Assembly (NCBI GenBank): GCA_002690865.1
Contig: NZGG01000037.1
Span: 83,425-147,424 of the forward strand
DNA: 64,000 nt
Direction: 5' to 3'
Origin: Gammaproteobacteria bacterium
Lineage (GTDB): Bacteria; Pseudomonadota; Gammaproteobacteria; Pseudomonadales; Azotimanducaceae
A program made the translations under genes and the position numbers. Below, piece after piece: positions 17,745 to 26,867 of this stretch. The notes beneath the pieces were generated by a model. It was given only the letters and a program-made list of their open reading frames with translations, did no database searches and was not told the DNA's origin. The first letter of the stretch is position 1, and the number at the start of each line of letters is the position of its first letter.

Positions 17745-19001
17745 CTACTGAACATCGAATCTTGGTAGCTTTTTCTTAAGCAACTTATTCTCTGTACGAA
17801 CATAACTTGGCAAACCATTCCTGTAAGGAGGAAAATCCTCACCTTCAATTAATGGCGCCAAGTACTGTCTGCAACGGCTAGAAATACTATATCCATCTTT
17901 AGAAATAAAGCTCCGAGGTATTTTGCGTTCTACATTCGCAACCTTAGACAACGAGACTTCGCCAATACTCCAGCGGTAAGGCTTTTCATTTCGTCGCAAG
18001 ATGATAGGCATAACTGCATTTTTCCCTGAAGCCGCGAACTCAACTGCCGCCTTACCAACGGCATAGGCTTGCTCTACATCAGTAGCAGATGCAATATGTC
18101 TTGCAGACCGTTGAAGATAGTCTGCAACTGACCAGTGACACTTATAACCTTGTTCCCGCTTTATCTGGTCTACAAGAACTGGAGCGACACCACCAAGTTG
18201 TTTGTGTCCAAAAGCGTCATCTATGCCTGTCTCTGCAACGAATGTTTCATCGTTGTATTGGATACCCTCAGAAGCCACTACAACACAGTGGCCCACACGA
18301 TTGACGGTCTCTTTCACCTTGGTCAAGAATTTTTTCTGATCGAATTTAATTTCAGGAAATAAAATAATATGTGGTGATGAGTTCCGCGCAGCTTTCGCTA
18401 GGCCTGCTGATGCTGCAATCCAACCAGCGTGCCGACCCATTACTTCCAGAACAAAAACTTTTGTTGAGGATTCAGACATCGCCGCCACATCGAGACCTGC
18501 TTCCAAGGTGGAGATCGCTACAAACTTCGCCACAGAACCAAAACCCGGACAACAATCTGTGATTGGTAAATCATTATCAACAGTTTTAGGAATACCAATA
18601 CAAGTGATGGGAAAACCCATCTCCACGCTTATTTGCGACACTTTATAAGCTGTGTCTTGAGAGTCCCCACCCCCGTTATAGAGAAAATAGCCAATATCAT
18701 GCGCCCGAAAAACCGCTATCAGCCTCTCATATTCAGCTCGACTTTCTTCAATTGATTTAAGTTTATACCGACAGGATCCGAATGCTGCACTTGGCGTACT
18801 TCTCAGACCGCTGATCGTTTTTTTACTTTCCAAAGAAGTATCGATTAGCTCTTCACGCAAAGCACCAACGATGCCATTGAAACCAGCAATGACCTTGCCA
18901 ACCCTGCGCTCCCGTCTCGCCGTTTCGATCACGCCGCAAGCAGTTGCGTTAATAACTGCCGTCATCCCACCCGATTGGGCATAAAATATATTTTTCGGCA
19001 A
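17745..19001 (-). CDS. pfp: Pyrophosphate-dependent 6-phosphofructokinase
   Basis: This enzyme phosphorylates fructose 6-phosphate reversibly using PPi in place of ATP. The 418-residue protein has AQSGGMTAVINA at the N-terminus, GGGDSQDTAYKV (the Asp after GG is the PPi-type determinant), GIPKTVDNDLP and VMGRHAGWIAAS. The start is a TTG supported by AGGAGA at 19009-19014, seven bases upstream. Linkage with a membrane pyrophosphatase gene is known from methanotrophs such as Methylococcus; here the two genes converge, separated by about 58 bases. Confidence 0.94.
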   Translation of the reverse strand: MPKNIFYAQSGGMTAVINATACGVIETARRERRVGKVIAGFNGIVGALREELIDTSLESKKTISGLRSTPSAAFGSCRYKLKSIEESRAEYERLIAVFRAHDIGYFLYNGGGDSQDTAYKVSQISVEMGFPITCIGIPKTVDNDLPITDCCPGFGSVAKFVAISTLEAGLDVAAMSESSTKVFVLEVMGRHAGWIAASAGLAKAARNSSPHIILFPEIKFDQKKFLTKVKETVNRVGHCVVVASEGIQYNDETFVAETGIDDAFGHKQLGGVAPVLVDQIKREQGYKCHWSVADYLQRSARHIASATDVEQAYAVGKAAVEFAASGKNAVMPIILRRNEKPYRWSIGEVSLSKVANVERKIPRSFISKDGYSISSRCRQYLAPLIEGEDFPPYRNGLPSYVRTENKLLKKKLPRFDVQ

Positions 19002-19094
19002 AACCGGTTCTCCTAGTCTGGATAAGACCTAATTACGGATATCGTATCGCTAAACGAAACAAAAAAATCATCTACCTAATAATTTGAGGAGAAA

Positions 19095-20837
19095 CTAAGA
19101 AGTCCACTTCTCTACTATAGGAATTCTTCTGCCTATACCAAATGCAACTTTCGAAACCTTAGTCCCCGGACAAGTTTGGCGTCTTTTAAATTCCATCCTA
19201 CCAATCAGACTGAGTATTCTTTGAAAATTGTTCTCAGCATTTTCTGAAAAAAGCCATGAGATCAAAAACTGAGTATCTGATGAAATCGCTTGTTCCTGGT
19301 TCCTTTGAGCCCATAACTTAAACCCATCGAAAGTACTCACGTAATCTTCAACATACGCGCGCACTATGGGATCTAGTATCGCATAGGATAATAAACTTTC
19401 TTCGTCCTTTTGACCTTCTGCCAACTCTGCACTCGGTGGTTTCTTCCAAATATTCGAGGGAATATCACTACACTGCTTCGCAATGTCTATCACTTGGAAT
19501 TTATATAAATCTTTAATAGGAGCAAAACTAAAATTCATATCGAAGTGCGTGTAGTAACCACATGCTGACTCAGTCTTGTTACCGGTTGACAGAGGCATAG
19601 CTCCATAGGCATTACTAAAATGCATTATATAAAGATCTCGCAACCGAGCCTGCATATTCTCATCTGCCACACCATTATAACGTTTAGTTTCTACAACGTT
19701 TGCAACGAGATTCTCTTTCTCACTATATATAGAAAATCTTTCGTTCAACATTGCTATAGAAGATTCATGGTCAATCGGTACCTCATAGTCCCAACATCCA
19801 AGATTACGATGGAGCATCAAAGCATCCTCTCTAGCGTGCTTCGAACTATAGATAGATGGTAATCTAATAGCATGCACATTCTTGGGTCCCAGTGCCTTGC
19901 ATGCGAGCTTACAAACAACTGCGGAGTCCACACCGCCACTTGAGGCAACGACCACTTGGGTAAAACCAGACTTAATAACATAATCCTTAAGACTCAAAAC
20001 AAGGAGATCAAACACGCTCACGAAGGGAATAGTGGCTCTGTAATCTTCAATTGAAGGAATCAGTGGATCAGAACCATTTAGATCAACAACGTCATACGTA
20101 TCCTTAAACACTTCAGTAGACATATGAAGCAATCTCTGTCCTTGCATCACGAAACTATGTCCATCAAAAATTAATTCATCTTCACCGCCACATTGATTTA
20201 CATAGACTACTGTTACAGGTGAATCTCTGGAAGAGATCAAATTAAGCCTCTGCCATTCTTTATCGTGCACATATGGAGAACTATTCAAGGTAAGCATAAC
20301 TTCTATACCTTTATCCCGATATTTACTAAGCGGATTATCAACATAACTATAGTCTTGAGAACCTTTGTCGTTCCATAAATCTTCACAGATTGCTATACCC
20401 ACTTTCTTGTTAGCTATTTCGAGGATCAACAGTTCATTTCCAGGTTCGTAATACCTCGCTTCGTCAAACACATCGTAAAAAGGGACAAGCTGTTTTTTAT
20501 AACAGCCGACAACCCTCCCTTCAGCTGCTATTGCTGCCATATTAAAAAAGGGTTTTCCGGGCCCTGCGTTTCGCGCTATAAAACCAAAAACTATATGCAG
20601 TCCGGGGAAAGTCCTTGCAGAATACTTAACCACCCTTTCATAACTAATGAGATTCTGTTCGATATACTTTGGATCATAAAGCAGATCTTGACTTAGATAA
20701 CCGGGGATAGTTAGCTCAGGAAAAACAATCACATCACATTCGGCTTCACTCGCTTTATCGATGCCTACAAGGATTTTTTCGAGATTTCCATCAAAGTCAC
20801 CCGGGGTTGTATTAATTTGTCCCAGGCAAACTCTCAT
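19095..20837 (-). CDS. nadE: Glutamine-dependent NAD+ synthetase NadE
   Basis: NadE amidates nicotinic acid adenine dinucleotide to NAD+. It has an N-terminal nitrilase-type glutaminase (VFPELTIPGYLSQDLL; the Lys in CYKKQLVPFYDVFDE; the catalytic Cys in AICEDLW) that supplies ammonia, and a C-terminal NAD synthetase domain with the P-loop SSGGVDSAVVC and LSTGNKTESACGY. Length 580 residues is typical of the two-domain form. The start overlaps the end of ctaA by four bases. Confidence 0.95.
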   Translation of the reverse strand: MRVCLGQINTTPGDFDGNLEKILVGIDKASEAECDVIVFPELTIPGYLSQDLLYDPKYIEQNLISYERVVKYSARTFPGLHIVFGFIARNAGPGKPFFNMAAIAAEGRVVGCYKKQLVPFYDVFDEARYYEPGNELLILEIANKKVGIAICEDLWNDKGSQDYSYVDNPLSKYRDKGIEVMLTLNSSPYVHDKEWQRLNLISSRDSPVTVVYVNQCGGEDELIFDGHSFVMQGQRLLHMSTEVFKDTYDVVDLNGSDPLIPSIEDYRATIPFVSVFDLLVLSLKDYVIKSGFTQVVVASSGGVDSAVVCKLACKALGPKNVHAIRLPSIYSSKHAREDALMLHRNLGCWDYEVPIDHESSIAMLNERFSIYSEKENLVANVVETKRYNGVADENMQARLRDLYIMHFSNAYGAMPLSTGNKTESACGYYTHFDMNFSFAPIKDLYKFQVIDIAKQCSDIPSNIWKKPPSAELAEGQKDEESLLSYAILDPIVRAYVEDYVSTFDGFKLWAQRNQEQAISSDTQFLISWLFSENAENNFQRILSLIGRMEFKRRQTCPGTKVSKVAFGIGRRIPIVEKWTS

Positions 20838-21844
20838 CCGCTAGGCTTGCTTACGTAAAGGAGATAAATTAGTACAAGCATAACTATAACAGCTAAAGCT
20901 TGATGAAGGCTCGCCAATGACAGAGGCACATAAAGAAGAAGAGTACTGACCCCGAGGGCAAATTGCGTGATAAGACAACCACTCAGAACCAACCAGCCCA
21001 TAACGAGTCGGCGTGAACCACCTAAGGCCTTAAAAAGACCCACAATCATAACCACAAGCAGAACTGCTCCTAACCAACGATGAATAAACTGAACCATAGC
21101 ACTATTTTCGAACAAATTTATCCAGAAAGGAGACATCATTGTCGCTGCTTGGGCAATAAAATTGCCGTCCATAGTTGGAAAGGTATTAAATCCCAAACCA
21201 GCGCGCAAGCCTGCAACGAACGCACCATAAGTCACTTGGGCACCAAACAGTACCGTGGTTACTAAAAGCCACCCTCTCGTTTTCCCTGAATCGGTCACTC
21301 CGCTTACCTTACAAACCTCGAGCAAAAACCAGAAGAGATACCCAAGCAAAAACATAGCGAGAAGCAGATGAGCTGCCAATCGAAAATGGCTAACTCGGGG
21401 CATATCTACCAAGCCACTTTTGACCATGTACCATCCCAATAACCCTTGCAAACCTCCTAATACAAAAGCGATGAATAACTTTGGGACTAATTCTCGCCTA
21501 ATCATTTTAAAGTATGCCAGGAGTACTAGGGGGACGAAGAATATTAAGCCAATGATTCTTCCTAAAATACGATGGCCATATTCCCAATAATAGATGAACT
21601 TAAACTCGGGAAGCTCCATATCGTGATTAACTTTCTGATATTCTGGGTACTTTTTGTAAGCGTCAAATGCCTCCTGCCAGCCCTCTTCACCAAGCGGTGG
21701 GATCACACCTAAGATCGGCTTCCAATCCACCATAGAAAGACCACTGTGCGTGAGTCTTGTCACTCCTCCCACCACGATCATAAAAAATACCACAACGCAG
21801 ACACTTCCAAGCCACCAGGCAACGGCACGATCAGCTTTACTCAT
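20834..21844 (-). CDS. ctaA: Heme A synthase (CtaA/Cox15)
   Basis: The enzyme oxidises the C8 methyl of heme O to make heme A for aa3-type cytochrome oxidase. It is a 336-residue inner-membrane protein with about eight helices. Signatures are GGVTRLTHSGLSMVDWKP, the EYGHRILGR heme-ligand loop, GLQGLLGWYMVKSGL, and FIHRWLGA. Its presence implies a heme A terminal oxidase elsewhere in the genome. It is translationally coupled to nadE. Confidence 0.95.
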   Translation of the reverse strand: MSKADRAVAWWLGSVCVVVFFMIVVGGVTRLTHSGLSMVDWKPILGVIPPLGEEGWQEAFDAYKKYPEYQKVNHDMELPEFKFIYYWEYGHRILGRIIGLIFFVPLVLLAYFKMIRRELVPKLFIAFVLGGLQGLLGWYMVKSGLVDMPRVSHFRLAAHLLLAMFLLGYLFWFLLEVCKVSGVTDSGKTRGWLLVTTVLFGAQVTYGAFVAGLRAGLGFNTFPTMDGNFIAQAATMMSPFWINLFENSAMVQFIHRWLGAVLLVVMIVGLFKALGGSRRLVMGWLVLSGCLITQFALGVSTLLLYVPLSLASLHQALAVIVMLVLIYLLYVSKPSG

Positions 21845-22046
21845 AACTTTTTAACCCACTCAGTTGATAGGATCTTATATAAAAACTTTCCATTTAGCTT
21901 CCCCAGAAACTTACGAATCTCGCGAAGAAACAGTTTTCTAAACCCAAAATAGCTTGTAATTCGACGGCCCAAACACGGAGCTTCGCCATGTGTAAGCCAA
22001 GACTAGACGAATCGGATATACTATTGAAATTTACTGTGACCAAAGC

Positions 22047-23342
22047 TTGAAACCTCGTACTATCGACACCTCAACCTACGCTAGCAAATCATTATTTGCT
22101 GCTCTGAAAGTGCCAGATTATATGTTCCTGTGGGTAGGAATGGTAACTGCAGCCTTTGCAATGAATATGCAAACGGTGGCCCAAGGTTGGCTCGTGTACG
22201 AAATGAGCTCCTCCGCACTAGATTTAGCCTGGGTTAGTCTTGCACAAACTTTACCCACAATTATTTTCTCATTAACGGGTGGCGTTATTGCAGATCGTTT
22301 CCCAAAAAAACCGATAATTGGTTTCTCGCCTTTAATCAACGGAACAGCATCCCTTGTAATGGGTTGGATTATTATGTTTGGTGAGGTTACCTTTTGGGAT
22401 TTTATGTGGGTGGCGTTCGTCAATGGAACTGCAATGGCTTTATCGATCCCTGCACGCACAGCGCTCATACCAGAGGTCGTTGGCGAAAGGCTTGTATTCA
22501 ATGCAATGGCCTACAACATGACGGCCTGGAACCTCGCGCGAATATTAGGACCTGCCCTCGCGGGCTTTATAATAGCAAAGCTAGCTCAAGGGGATACAAC
22601 CTCTAGCTTGGGAGTAGGTCTCGTTTTCTTTATCTTATCTTTCTTATATTTTACTGCTGCAATAACTGTCCTTTTTATTAAACATCACGGCAAACCAAGT
22701 GGCCTAAACAAAGAATCAGCGCTTGAGGATCTTAGAGCAGGGATACGATATCTTTTTCGCACACCAGTCGTAGCAGGATTGATGCTTCTCACAAGCGTGT
22801 CCTTTCTCTTTGGGACCACACTTAATACTCTGCTACCAGCATTTAACTCAGATGTCCTAGCTGGCGGACCTGATGATCTGGGACTACTCCTCACGGGCAT
22901 GGGCATTGGGGCCATCATCGGCTCGCTCACTATGGCAAAGATGGGAAATCTAAACCATAAGGGCTACTGGCTTTTATCCATCAGCGGATTCTGGGGATTA
23001 GGGTTGGTAGGCCTAGCATTTACCCAAAATTTTCTTCAAGCTATATTAATGATCGCGGTGATTGGATTTCTCTCGGCCCTTGCACTTTCAATGAACCGCT
23101 CCGTACTGCAGCTGCAGACCGAGCGGCACATGAGGGGAAGAGTAATGAGCTTCGATATGATGGCGCATGGTCTGATGCCATTAGGCTTAATTCCTATTGG
23201 TTACATTTCAGAAGTCGCAAGCATTGGCACCGGTCTCGCGACAAGCGGAGGACTTTTTTTTCTAAGCGTGATTATCGTCGCTTTCGTGATGCCTGACTTG
23301 AGAGATATTAATACTGGCTATTCAAGAGAACCTGAGTCTTGA
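22047..23342 (+). CDS. MFS transporter, EntS-like (MFS_3)
   Basis: A 12-helix major facilitator transporter of the MFS_3/EntS type, a group that exports enterobactin and other compounds; the substrate cannot be read from the sequence. The 431-residue product has the loop motif GGVIADRFPKKP between helices 2 and 3 and a second copy-like region (GSLTMAKMG). The start is a TTG at 22047, with 27 residues before helix 1. The 202-base gap to ctaA should hold divergent promoters; a TATACT at 22017-22022 is a possible -10 box. Confidence 0.85.
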   Translation: MKPRTIDTSTYASKSLFAALKVPDYMFLWVGMVTAAFAMNMQTVAQGWLVYEMSSSALDLAWVSLAQTLPTIIFSLTGGVIADRFPKKPIIGFSPLINGTASLVMGWIIMFGEVTFWDFMWVAFVNGTAMALSIPARTALIPEVVGERLVFNAMAYNMTAWNLARILGPALAGFIIAKLAQGDTTSSLGVGLVFFILSFLYFTAAITVLFIKHHGKPSGLNKESALEDLRAGIRYLFRTPVVAGLMLLTSVSFLFGTTLNTLLPAFNSDVLAGGPDDLGLLLTGMGIGAIIGSLTMAKMGNLNHKGYWLLSISGFWGLGLVGLAFTQNFLQAILMIAVIGFLSALALSMNRSVLQLQTERHMRGRVMSFDMMAHGLMPLGLIPIGYISEVASIGTGLATSGGLFFLSVIIVAFVMPDLRDINTGYSREPES

Positions 23343-23393
23343 AACGAATTATCAAAATAAGGGATTATTAGATCTCTAAACTGAATCATCAAT

Positions 23394-23927
23394 ATGCTAT
23401 CTATTCTAAAATACTTCTGGCAAATCTGTCTGCTGAAATCAGGACCTGAAAGAATTCCGTCTAGAGCGCTTATTCTTCTTCTCATTTTTTTAATTTATGT
23501 GTTGACGAATACGGTCGGTGGAGTAATTGCGCAGCCCTCGCAAAGTATCGGGTTGGTCATAGGAATGGTGCTGATAGAGGTTATAGTTTTCACTGTGGTT
23601 ACTTTGCTATTATTATTTTATAAGAACTTATCCAAACGGCTCATTTCTACATGCAGTGCATTGCTCGGTGCAGGTGCTTTCATAGTTTGTATTCAGATTC
23701 CATTTATACTTCTAAGGCAATTCTCTGATATTACACTACTAATATTTTTCTCTGAATCCATCTGGCTAGTTTGCCTTGTTTGGTGGCTGGCGATAGTGGG
23801 AAATATATACCACCGTTCAGCGCATATTAGTAAACTTCAGGGTTCAGCTATCGCATTTATCAATATGCTTTTAGTCGCTACCGTAGTCCTGATTGCGTTC
23901 CCGCCCCCTCAGATAGTAACTTTTTAG
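23394..23927 (+). CDS. Five-helix membrane protein of unknown function
   Basis: The 177-residue product is almost entirely hydrophobic, with about five transmembrane helices and a short basic N-terminus (LLKSGPERIPSRA). It vaguely resembles Yip1-type membrane proteins, but I cannot assign a family. It ends 11 bases before mpl and so is probably cotranscribed with it. Confidence 0.65.
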   Translation: MLSILKYFWQICLLKSGPERIPSRALILLLIFLIYVLTNTVGGVIAQPSQSIGLVIGMVLIEVIVFTVVTLLLLFYKNLSKRLISTCSALLGAGAFIVCIQIPFILLRQFSDITLLIFFSESIWLVCLVWWLAIVGNIYHRSAHISKLQGSAIAFINMLLVATVVLIAFPPPQIVTF

Positions 23928-23938
23928 TCTCGGTATCT

Positions 23939-25303
23939 ATGCGTATTCATATTTTAGGGATCTGTGGCACACTGATGGGAAGTATTGCCCTCCTCGCAAA
24001 ACAATCTGGACATAAGATATCTGGATCTGACCAAAACGTTTATCCCCCAATGAGTGACCAACTAGAACAAGCTGGCATTGAGCTCAACTCTCCATATTCA
24101 GCAAAAAGCATCCCCAAGGAAGTTGATCTGGTCGTAATAGGTAATGCAGGCTTAAGTCGAGGCAACCCTGCTTTGGAAATCGTCCTTCGCCAGAGAATTC
24201 CATTTTGTTCTGGCGCAGAATGGATCGGGCGTTATCTTCTTGAGAATCGTTGGGTTATTGCAGTAGCAGGCACTCACGGAAAAACTACCACCTCAAGTAT
24301 GGTTACCTCAATACTCAGCGAGCTAGATATGCACCCTGGATATTTAATAGGAGGGATACCATCAAATCTTAAAAAATCTGCGGACCTAGGTAGTTCTCCC
24401 TATTTTGTTATCGAAGCAGATGAGTACGATACATCTTTTTTTGATCATCAATCGAAGTTCCTCCACTATCGACCGCAAACCCTTGTCATCAATAATCTTG
24501 AATATGATCATGCAGACATCTTTAAAGATTTATCGCAAATTCAACATCAGTTTCACCTTCTCATAAGAAAAATCCCAAGCAATGGCCAGATCATTTATCC
24601 GCCGAGTGATGAAAATGTTTCACAAGTTATCTCTCAGGGATGCTGGAGTACTCTAAAAACTTTTGGTTTCAATGATGCTGAGTTAACAGCAGCTAATATA
24701 GCAAGTGATGGCAGCGAATTTGATGTTGTTAACTGCGATAAATTAGTCGGTCATGTGAAATGGGGGCAGACAGGAATGCACAATATTTCCAATGGCTTAG
24801 CCGCGATCGCGGCATGCACTCACGCTGGCATTCAACCCAAGACTGCCTGTCAAGCTCTGTGCAATTTCATAGGAGTCAAGCGTCGTATGGAATTAATATA
24901 TGAAAATCTTACTGTTAAAGTATACGATGATTTTGCACATCACCCAACCGCAATTCATACAACTCTTAACGGATTGCGCTCGCGAATTGGAGATGGAAAA
25001 ATACTAGCAATCATTGATCCAGCATCGCACACCATGAAAATTGGTACGCATGCGCGAATCCTAGCAGATTCAGCAGCGCCGGCCGACCATACCATCTGGC
25101 ATGAACCAAAAAATATTGAATGGAATATGAGCGAACATTTGAAAGGACCCAAAACAGAACTGGCGCATGGAGTCGAAGACATTATTTTACGGGTCAAGAA
25201 ATATATTGCCCAAAACCATCCCTTAAACATCATAATCATGAGCAATGGAGCTTTCGGTGGCCTAAAAAAAGAACTCGTAAAGTTTCTCCAACAACATGCG
25301 TGA
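23939..25303 (+). CDS. mpl: UDP-MurNAc:L-Ala-gamma-D-Glu-mDAP ligase Mpl
   Basis: Mpl recycles murein tripeptide by attaching it directly to UDP-MurNAc. The protein belongs to the Mur ligase family: N-terminal Rossmann domain (IHILGICGTLMGSIA), the ATP loop AGTHGKTTTSSMV, the EADEYDTSFFD and NNLEYDHADIF motifs, and the C-terminal DDFAHHPTAI motif typical of MurC and Mpl. Length 454 is normal. The 3' end overlaps the DUF2161 gene by eight bases. Confidence 0.95.
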   Translation: MRIHILGICGTLMGSIALLAKQSGHKISGSDQNVYPPMSDQLEQAGIELNSPYSAKSIPKEVDLVVIGNAGLSRGNPALEIVLRQRIPFCSGAEWIGRYLLENRWVIAVAGTHGKTTTSSMVTSILSELDMHPGYLIGGIPSNLKKSADLGSSPYFVIEADEYDTSFFDHQSKFLHYRPQTLVINNLEYDHADIFKDLSQIQHQFHLLIRKIPSNGQIIYPPSDENVSQVISQGCWSTLKTFGFNDAELTAANIASDGSEFDVVNCDKLVGHVKWGQTGMHNISNGLAAIAACTHAGIQPKTACQALCNFIGVKRRMELIYENLTVKVYDDFAHHPTAIHTTLNGLRSRIGDGKILAIIDPASHTMKIGTHARILADSAAPADHTIWHEPKNIEWNMSEHLKGPKTELAHGVEDIILRVKKYIAQNHPLNIIIMSNGAFGGLKKELVKFLQQHA

Positions 25304-25988
25304 AACAGATCTTTTTGAACCCGTCAGTCTCTACCTAAGAGACAACGGATATAGCGTTAACGCTGAGGTTGAGGATTGTGATGTCGTAGCTACTAAGAAC
25401 GATGATCTCATCATTATTGAACTTAAAACTAGCGCGAATCTAAAGTTACTTATCCAAGCAACACAAAGGCAAGCCATCGTCGATAGCGTTTACGTTGCTA
25501 TCCCCGAACCTAAAAACAAGCGGCGATTTAAAGATATTCAAAACCTATTAAAGCGACTTGAAATCGGATTGCTTATAATAAGCGAGGGAATTTTAGGGGT
25601 TCGAGTGCTAAAGGTGTTGGATCCTCTGCCCTCAGTAAAACGAATAAATAGTAAAAAAAAATATGCAATAATCAAGGAAATTTCAGGAAGATCTAAAAAT
25701 TACAACATAGGTGGAAGCGCCCACGTAAAACTCATAACAGCGTACCGAGAAAGAGCAATTTACATCGCAACATGTCTTCAAGAGCTAGGTCCTAGTTCCC
25801 CAAAATTGCTTAGAGATATTGGCGGGGGGGCAAAAACTCAAGCTATACTTTCTAATAACTATTATGGTTGGTTTCAAAAACTAAGTAGAGGAGTCTACAA
25901 TATAACCCACGAGGGGAACGAAGAATTAAAACTCTATCCTGAATTAAGCAAACAAAGTAAAAAAGTTCTGGTGGAACAATTCACCTAG
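25296..25988 (+). CDS. DUF2161 protein, putative PD-(D/E)XK nuclease fold
   Basis: The N-terminal half shows a restriction-endonuclease-like core: an early Glu/Asp region (ETDLFEPVSLYLRDNGY), D in EDCDVVA, then IIELKT as the E-x-K part. The C-terminal half has the DUF2161 signature, including LITAYRERAIYIA, LGPSSPKLLRDIGG and NNYYGWFQKLSRGVYNIT. The biological role of the family is unknown. The gene starts inside the last codons of mpl, so the two are likely translated together. Confidence 0.8.
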   Translation: MRETDLFEPVSLYLRDNGYSVNAEVEDCDVVATKNDDLIIIELKTSANLKLLIQATQRQAIVDSVYVAIPEPKNKRRFKDIQNLLKRLEIGLLIISEGILGVRVLKVLDPLPSVKRINSKKKYAIIKEISGRSKNYNIGGSAHVKLITAYRERAIYIATCLQELGPSSPKLLRDIGGGAKTQAILSNNYYGWFQKLSRGVYNITHEGNEELKLYPELSKQSKKVLVEQFT

Positions 25989-26102
25989 AAGACAACCTAC
26001 TATATACAACTATTCCAAAACTCTCTTTAGAAGGCAAAAAGTAACTGCGGAGTGATTACATTCCTGCTAGTATTAATTGGTCTTAGTGATCATTGTTAGC
26101 AA

Positions 26103-26822
26103 ATGTTTTCACCCGAACTTTTCTTCGATTTAAAACACTTCTCTCATTCAAATATTTTCTCAAATACACAAACGGTCTGGACACCACTGGCGAACTTAAA
26201 TAACTATTTAGAAAATTGGTTTAGTAGCCATAGGCCATGTCAAAATGATGTATCTATCGCAGAAACTGCAAGGATATACGGAGCTGTTAGCTTTGGTCCT
26301 GGGAGTCTAGTTGAAGACGGTGCATGTATTGTTGGACCTGCAGTAATTGGAGAAGAATGCGAAATTAGGCAAGGAGCCTATATCAGAGGAAATTGTTTAA
26401 TGGGTGATCGATGCATCCTCGGTCATGCCTCAGAATTGAAAAACTCTATAATGCTTAATGACGCAAAAGCGCCGCACTTTGCCTACGTCGGGGATAGTAT
26501 TCTCGGCAATAATGTCAACTTGGGGGCCGGTACAAAACTCTCCAACCTTACGATCTCAACGAAGAAAAATATAAAAAGTGGTCTTAGACCCACGCTCAAA
26601 CTCAGCGTCAAAAATAAAATTATAGATACAGGTCTAAGCAAACTCGGGGCGATCGTAGGTGATAATTCACAAACAGGCTGTAATGCAGTCACTAATCCAG
26701 GAACCATTATCGGAAAAAATACCTTGGTTTATGCGAATACGTCAGTGTCTAAGGGCTTGGTCCCAGAAAACAGTATAGTCAAACTTAGGCAAGTAGTAGA
26801 AATTACTGAACGAAACACTTAA
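26103..26822 (+). CDS. Left-handed beta-helix protein, GlmU C-terminal-like
   Basis: From about residue 55 the protein is built of hexapeptide repeats of the LbetaH fold (ARIYGAVSFGPGSLVEDGA; GPAVIGEECEIRQGAYIRG), with the sugar-nucleotide type signature FAYVGDSILGNNVNLGAGTKLSNL split over residues about 120-145. It lacks a uridylyltransferase domain, so it resembles the acetyltransferase half of GlmU or related sugar-1-phosphate enzymes. Substrate and acyl donor are unknown. The 239-residue gene precedes argS by 45 bases. Confidence 0.75.
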   Translation: MFSPELFFDLKHFSHSNIFSNTQTVWTPLANLNNYLENWFSSHRPCQNDVSIAETARIYGAVSFGPGSLVEDGACIVGPAVIGEECEIRQGAYIRGNCLMGDRCILGHASELKNSIMLNDAKAPHFAYVGDSILGNNVNLGAGTKLSNLTISTKKNIKSGLRPTLKLSVKNKIIDTGLSKLGAIVGDNSQTGCNAVTNPGTIIGKNTLVYANTSVSKGLVPENSIVKLRQVVEITERNT

Positions 26823-26867
26823 TCTGGCTAACATAGCAGTAATCAAAGACTTAATCCTCCATGACGA

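Noticed and set aside
17702..17755. Bidirectional terminator between hppA and pfp
   Set aside because: ATGTCTCAGTAG and CTACTGAACAT can pair only with a bulge across a 31-base loop, and there is no T-run, so I do not call it.
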